Part shown: piece after piece, positions 7,055-7,742 of the stretch
How the letters are laid out: each line of letters begins with the position of its first letter
Numbering within the stretch: position 1 is the stretch's first letter
Assembly: GCA_947630585.1 (NCBI GenBank)
Contig: CANRIE010000099.1
Location: 1 to 7,742 of the forward strand
Source: an uncultured Bacilli bacterium
GTDB lineage: Bacteria; Bacillota_I; Bacilli_A; RF39; UBA660
Reading direction: 5' to 3'
Length of the DNA stretch: 7,742 nt
Notes under the pieces: model-generated
The model's database searches: none
What the model was told of the DNA's origin: nothing
The model's input: only the letters and a program-made list of their open reading frames with translations
Translations under genes and position numbers: made by a program

Positions 7055-7077
7055 AGCATAAAATTTTAATATATAAT
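7049..7077 (+). promoter_or_regulatory. consensus promoter of rpsP-khpA
   Basis: TTGACA (7049-7054), a 17-base spacer and TATAAT (7072-7077) form a full-consensus vegetative sigma-factor promoter, fitting strong ribosomal protein expression. Transcription should begin near 7084. The Shine-Dalgarno AAAGGA (7088-7093) and ATG 7104 follow, leaving a leader of about 20 bases. Confidence 0.88.
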
Positions 7078-7103
7078 TATAACCAAGAAAGGAAGTGTTA
7101 TAT

Positions 7104-7373
7104 ATGGCAGTTAAATTAAGACTTAAAAGAATGGGAAGCAAAAAGAAACCAGTATACAGAATTGTTGCTATTGATTCACATACAAAAAGAGATGGTGAAT
7201 ATATAGAATTAGTTGGAACTTATAATCCATTAACAAATCCTGCAACTGTTAAAATAAGTGAAGAAGTTGCCTTAAAATGGTTAAAAAATGGAGCTATTCC
7301 AAGTGATACAGTTCGTAACTTATTAAGTGATGCTGGAATTATGAAAAAATTCCATGAAACAAAAGGTGAGTAA
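7104..7373 (+). CDS. rpsP: 30S ribosomal protein S16
   Basis: An 89-residue small-subunit protein that binds 16S rRNA during 30S assembly. The start MAVKLRLKRMGSKKKPVYRI is the family signature; RDGEYIELVGTYNP (29-42), the helix around ALKWLKNGAIPSDTVRNLL (56-74) and full family length all agree. An in-frame GTG at 7095 would add three residues but sits against the Shine-Dalgarno site, whereas ATG 7104 gives the conserved N-terminus and proper spacing. khpA follows after two bases, the arrangement usual in Firmicutes (rpsP-ylqC). The usual upstream neighbour ffh is absent; a ferredoxin gene lies there instead, divergently. Confidence 0.98.
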   Translation: MAVKLRLKRMGSKKKPVYRIVAIDSHTKRDGEYIELVGTYNPLTNPATVKISEEVALKWLKNGAIPSDTVRNLLSDAGIMKKFHETKGE

Positions 7374-7375
7374 AA

Positions 7376-7624
7376 ATGGATTATGTTAAATTAACTGAAA
7401 GACTAATTAAAGCTTTAGCTAAAAATGAAGACATGGTTACAGTTAAAGAGTTTCCAAGTGAAGATCCTAATCGCATTGAAATTGAAGTATTAGTTCAAGA
7501 AGAAGATTTGCCAAGAGTAATTGGTAAAGGTGGAAAAAACATAAATGCTGTTCGAACTATTTTAAAAGCAAGCAGTAATTTACATGATCACAAGTACATT
7601 AAATTAAATGTTGAAAATTTTTAA
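7376..7624 (+). CDS. khpA: KH-domain RNA-binding protein KhpA
   Basis: An 82-residue single KH-domain protein (YlqC/KhpA family). In relatives it pairs with KhpB (Jag/EloR) to bind RNA and influence cell elongation and division. The RNA-binding GKGG loop is at 50-53 in RVIGKGGKNINAVRTIL; the preceding IEIEVLVQEEDLP is the family's beta-strand. Length is typical. It starts two bases after the rpsP stop, with the AAGGTGAG ribosome binding site inside the rpsP end, so the two are co-transcribed and probably coupled. The usual downstream genes (rimM, trmD) do not follow directly; a terminator does. Confidence 0.94.
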   Translation: MDYVKLTERLIKALAKNEDMVTVKEFPSEDPNRIEIEVLVQEEDLPRVIGKGGKNINAVRTILKASSNLHDHKYIKLNVENF

Positions 7625-7643
7625 CTAGTTTTACTAGTTTTTT
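7623..7643 (+). terminator. intrinsic terminator of rpsP-khpA
   Basis: AACTAGT (7623-7629) pairs with ACTAGTT (7633-7639) across a TTT loop, followed by a T run to 7643. Two bases of the khpA TAA stop form the base of the stem. The stem is short (7 bp) but perfect. Confidence 0.75.
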
Positions 7644-7644
7644 C

Positions 7645-7673
7645 TTTATTTATTTTCAAAAATAGTATATAAT
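7645..7673 (+). promoter_or_regulatory. promoter downstream of khpA
   Basis: A perfect -10 TATAAT at 7668-7673 has a weak -35 (TTTATT, 7645-7650) at 17 bases. Transcription would start near 7680 toward the right edge. The position just after a terminator supports a new transcription unit. Confidence 0.5.
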
Positions 7674-7677
7674 CTTG

Positions 7678-7734
7678 AGTTTGACAGTTTAAAATTGAAA
7701 AATTGCCCTCAAACTTATATTGTATAAGGGCGAA
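7678..7734 (+). other. possible structured 5' leader with sequestered ribosome binding site
   Basis: CTTATA (7714-7719) pairs with TATAAG (7723-7728) around a 3-base loop. In an alternative, GCCCT (7705-7709) pairs with AGGGC (7727-7731), covering the AAGGG Shine-Dalgarno-like bases at 7726-7730. A competing pairing of AGTTTGA (7678-7684) with TCAAACT (7709-7715) would release them. At about 55 bases this leader is longer than the others in the window. It matches no riboswitch I recognise; chance pairing in AT-rich sequence is possible. Confidence 0.3.
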
Positions 7735-7742
7735 ATGAGTAA
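7735..7742 (+). CDS. possible start of a further gene, cut by the window edge
   Basis: ATG at 7735 with AAGGG four bases upstream and a promoter about 60 bases before suggests a gene start. Only Met-Ser and two bases of the next codon are visible, so the product cannot be named. In related Firmicutes rimM, trmD or rplS often lie nearby. Confidence 0.25.

Noticed and set aside
7095..7103. GTG start for rpsP, three codons upstream
   Set aside because: It abuts the Shine-Dalgarno site and would add residues before the invariant MAVK start.
7681..7686. TTGACA as a -35 for a second promoter
   Set aside because: At 17 bases the next hexamer is TGCCCT, not a -10; no TATAAT-like element lies at workable spacing.

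Overview
The window looks like part of the chromosome of an AT-rich, Gram-positive-type (Firmicutes) bacterium with standard stop codon use. Two essential genes (murF, ddl) end in TGA and Trp is written TGG, so it does not use the Mycoplasma code. Dedicated peptidoglycan genes mean it makes a cell wall. The low GC, very compact layout, rpsP-khpA pair and a recognisable type of gut-Firmicutes surface protein suggest an uncultured gut Bacilli/Mollicutes-related lineage (RF39- or Erysipelotrichia-like). This placement is inference.

Region 1 (1-1646): a 5'-truncated gene of a large, variable surface-protein family. It retains the conserved domain that normally follows the membrane anchor and a C-terminal C-type-lectin-like domain. 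It lacks the signal/anchor segment. A patch of about 120 bases near its 3' end has clearly different base and codon composition and resembles the variable region of diversity-generating retroelement (DGR) targets. The gene ends in a strong terminator. This is the only accessory-looking part of the window.

Region 2 (1700-6783): a four-gene operon read left to right from an extended -10 promoter: alpha/beta hydrolase, a membrane-anchored MurF, D-Ala-D-Ala ligase (ddl) and cofactor-independent phosphoglycerate mutase (gpmI). The last three are joined by two ATGA start/stop overlaps. Ddl makes the dipeptide that MurF adds to UDP-MurNAc-tripeptide, so consecutive wall-precursor steps are translationally coupled, with a glycolytic enzyme at the end. 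A hairpin shared with the convergent ferredoxin gene closes the operon.

Region 3 (6782-7103): a small [4Fe-4S] ferredoxin on the minus strand and a divergent promoter region. That region holds a consensus rpsP promoter and a perfect 8+8 base inverted repeat lying between the two promoters, a candidate operator.

Region 4 (7104-7742): rpsP (ribosomal protein S16) and khpA (KH-domain RNA chaperone), a terminator, then a new promoter and structured leader running toward a gene that begins at the window edge.

No stretch over 300 bases lacks a gene. I see no tRNA, rRNA, CRISPR array, transposase, reverse transcriptase or recombinase. The most interesting items are the truncated surface gene with its DGR-like patch, the MurF whose usual N-terminal substrate domain is replaced by a membrane domain, and the divergent-promoter palindrome.
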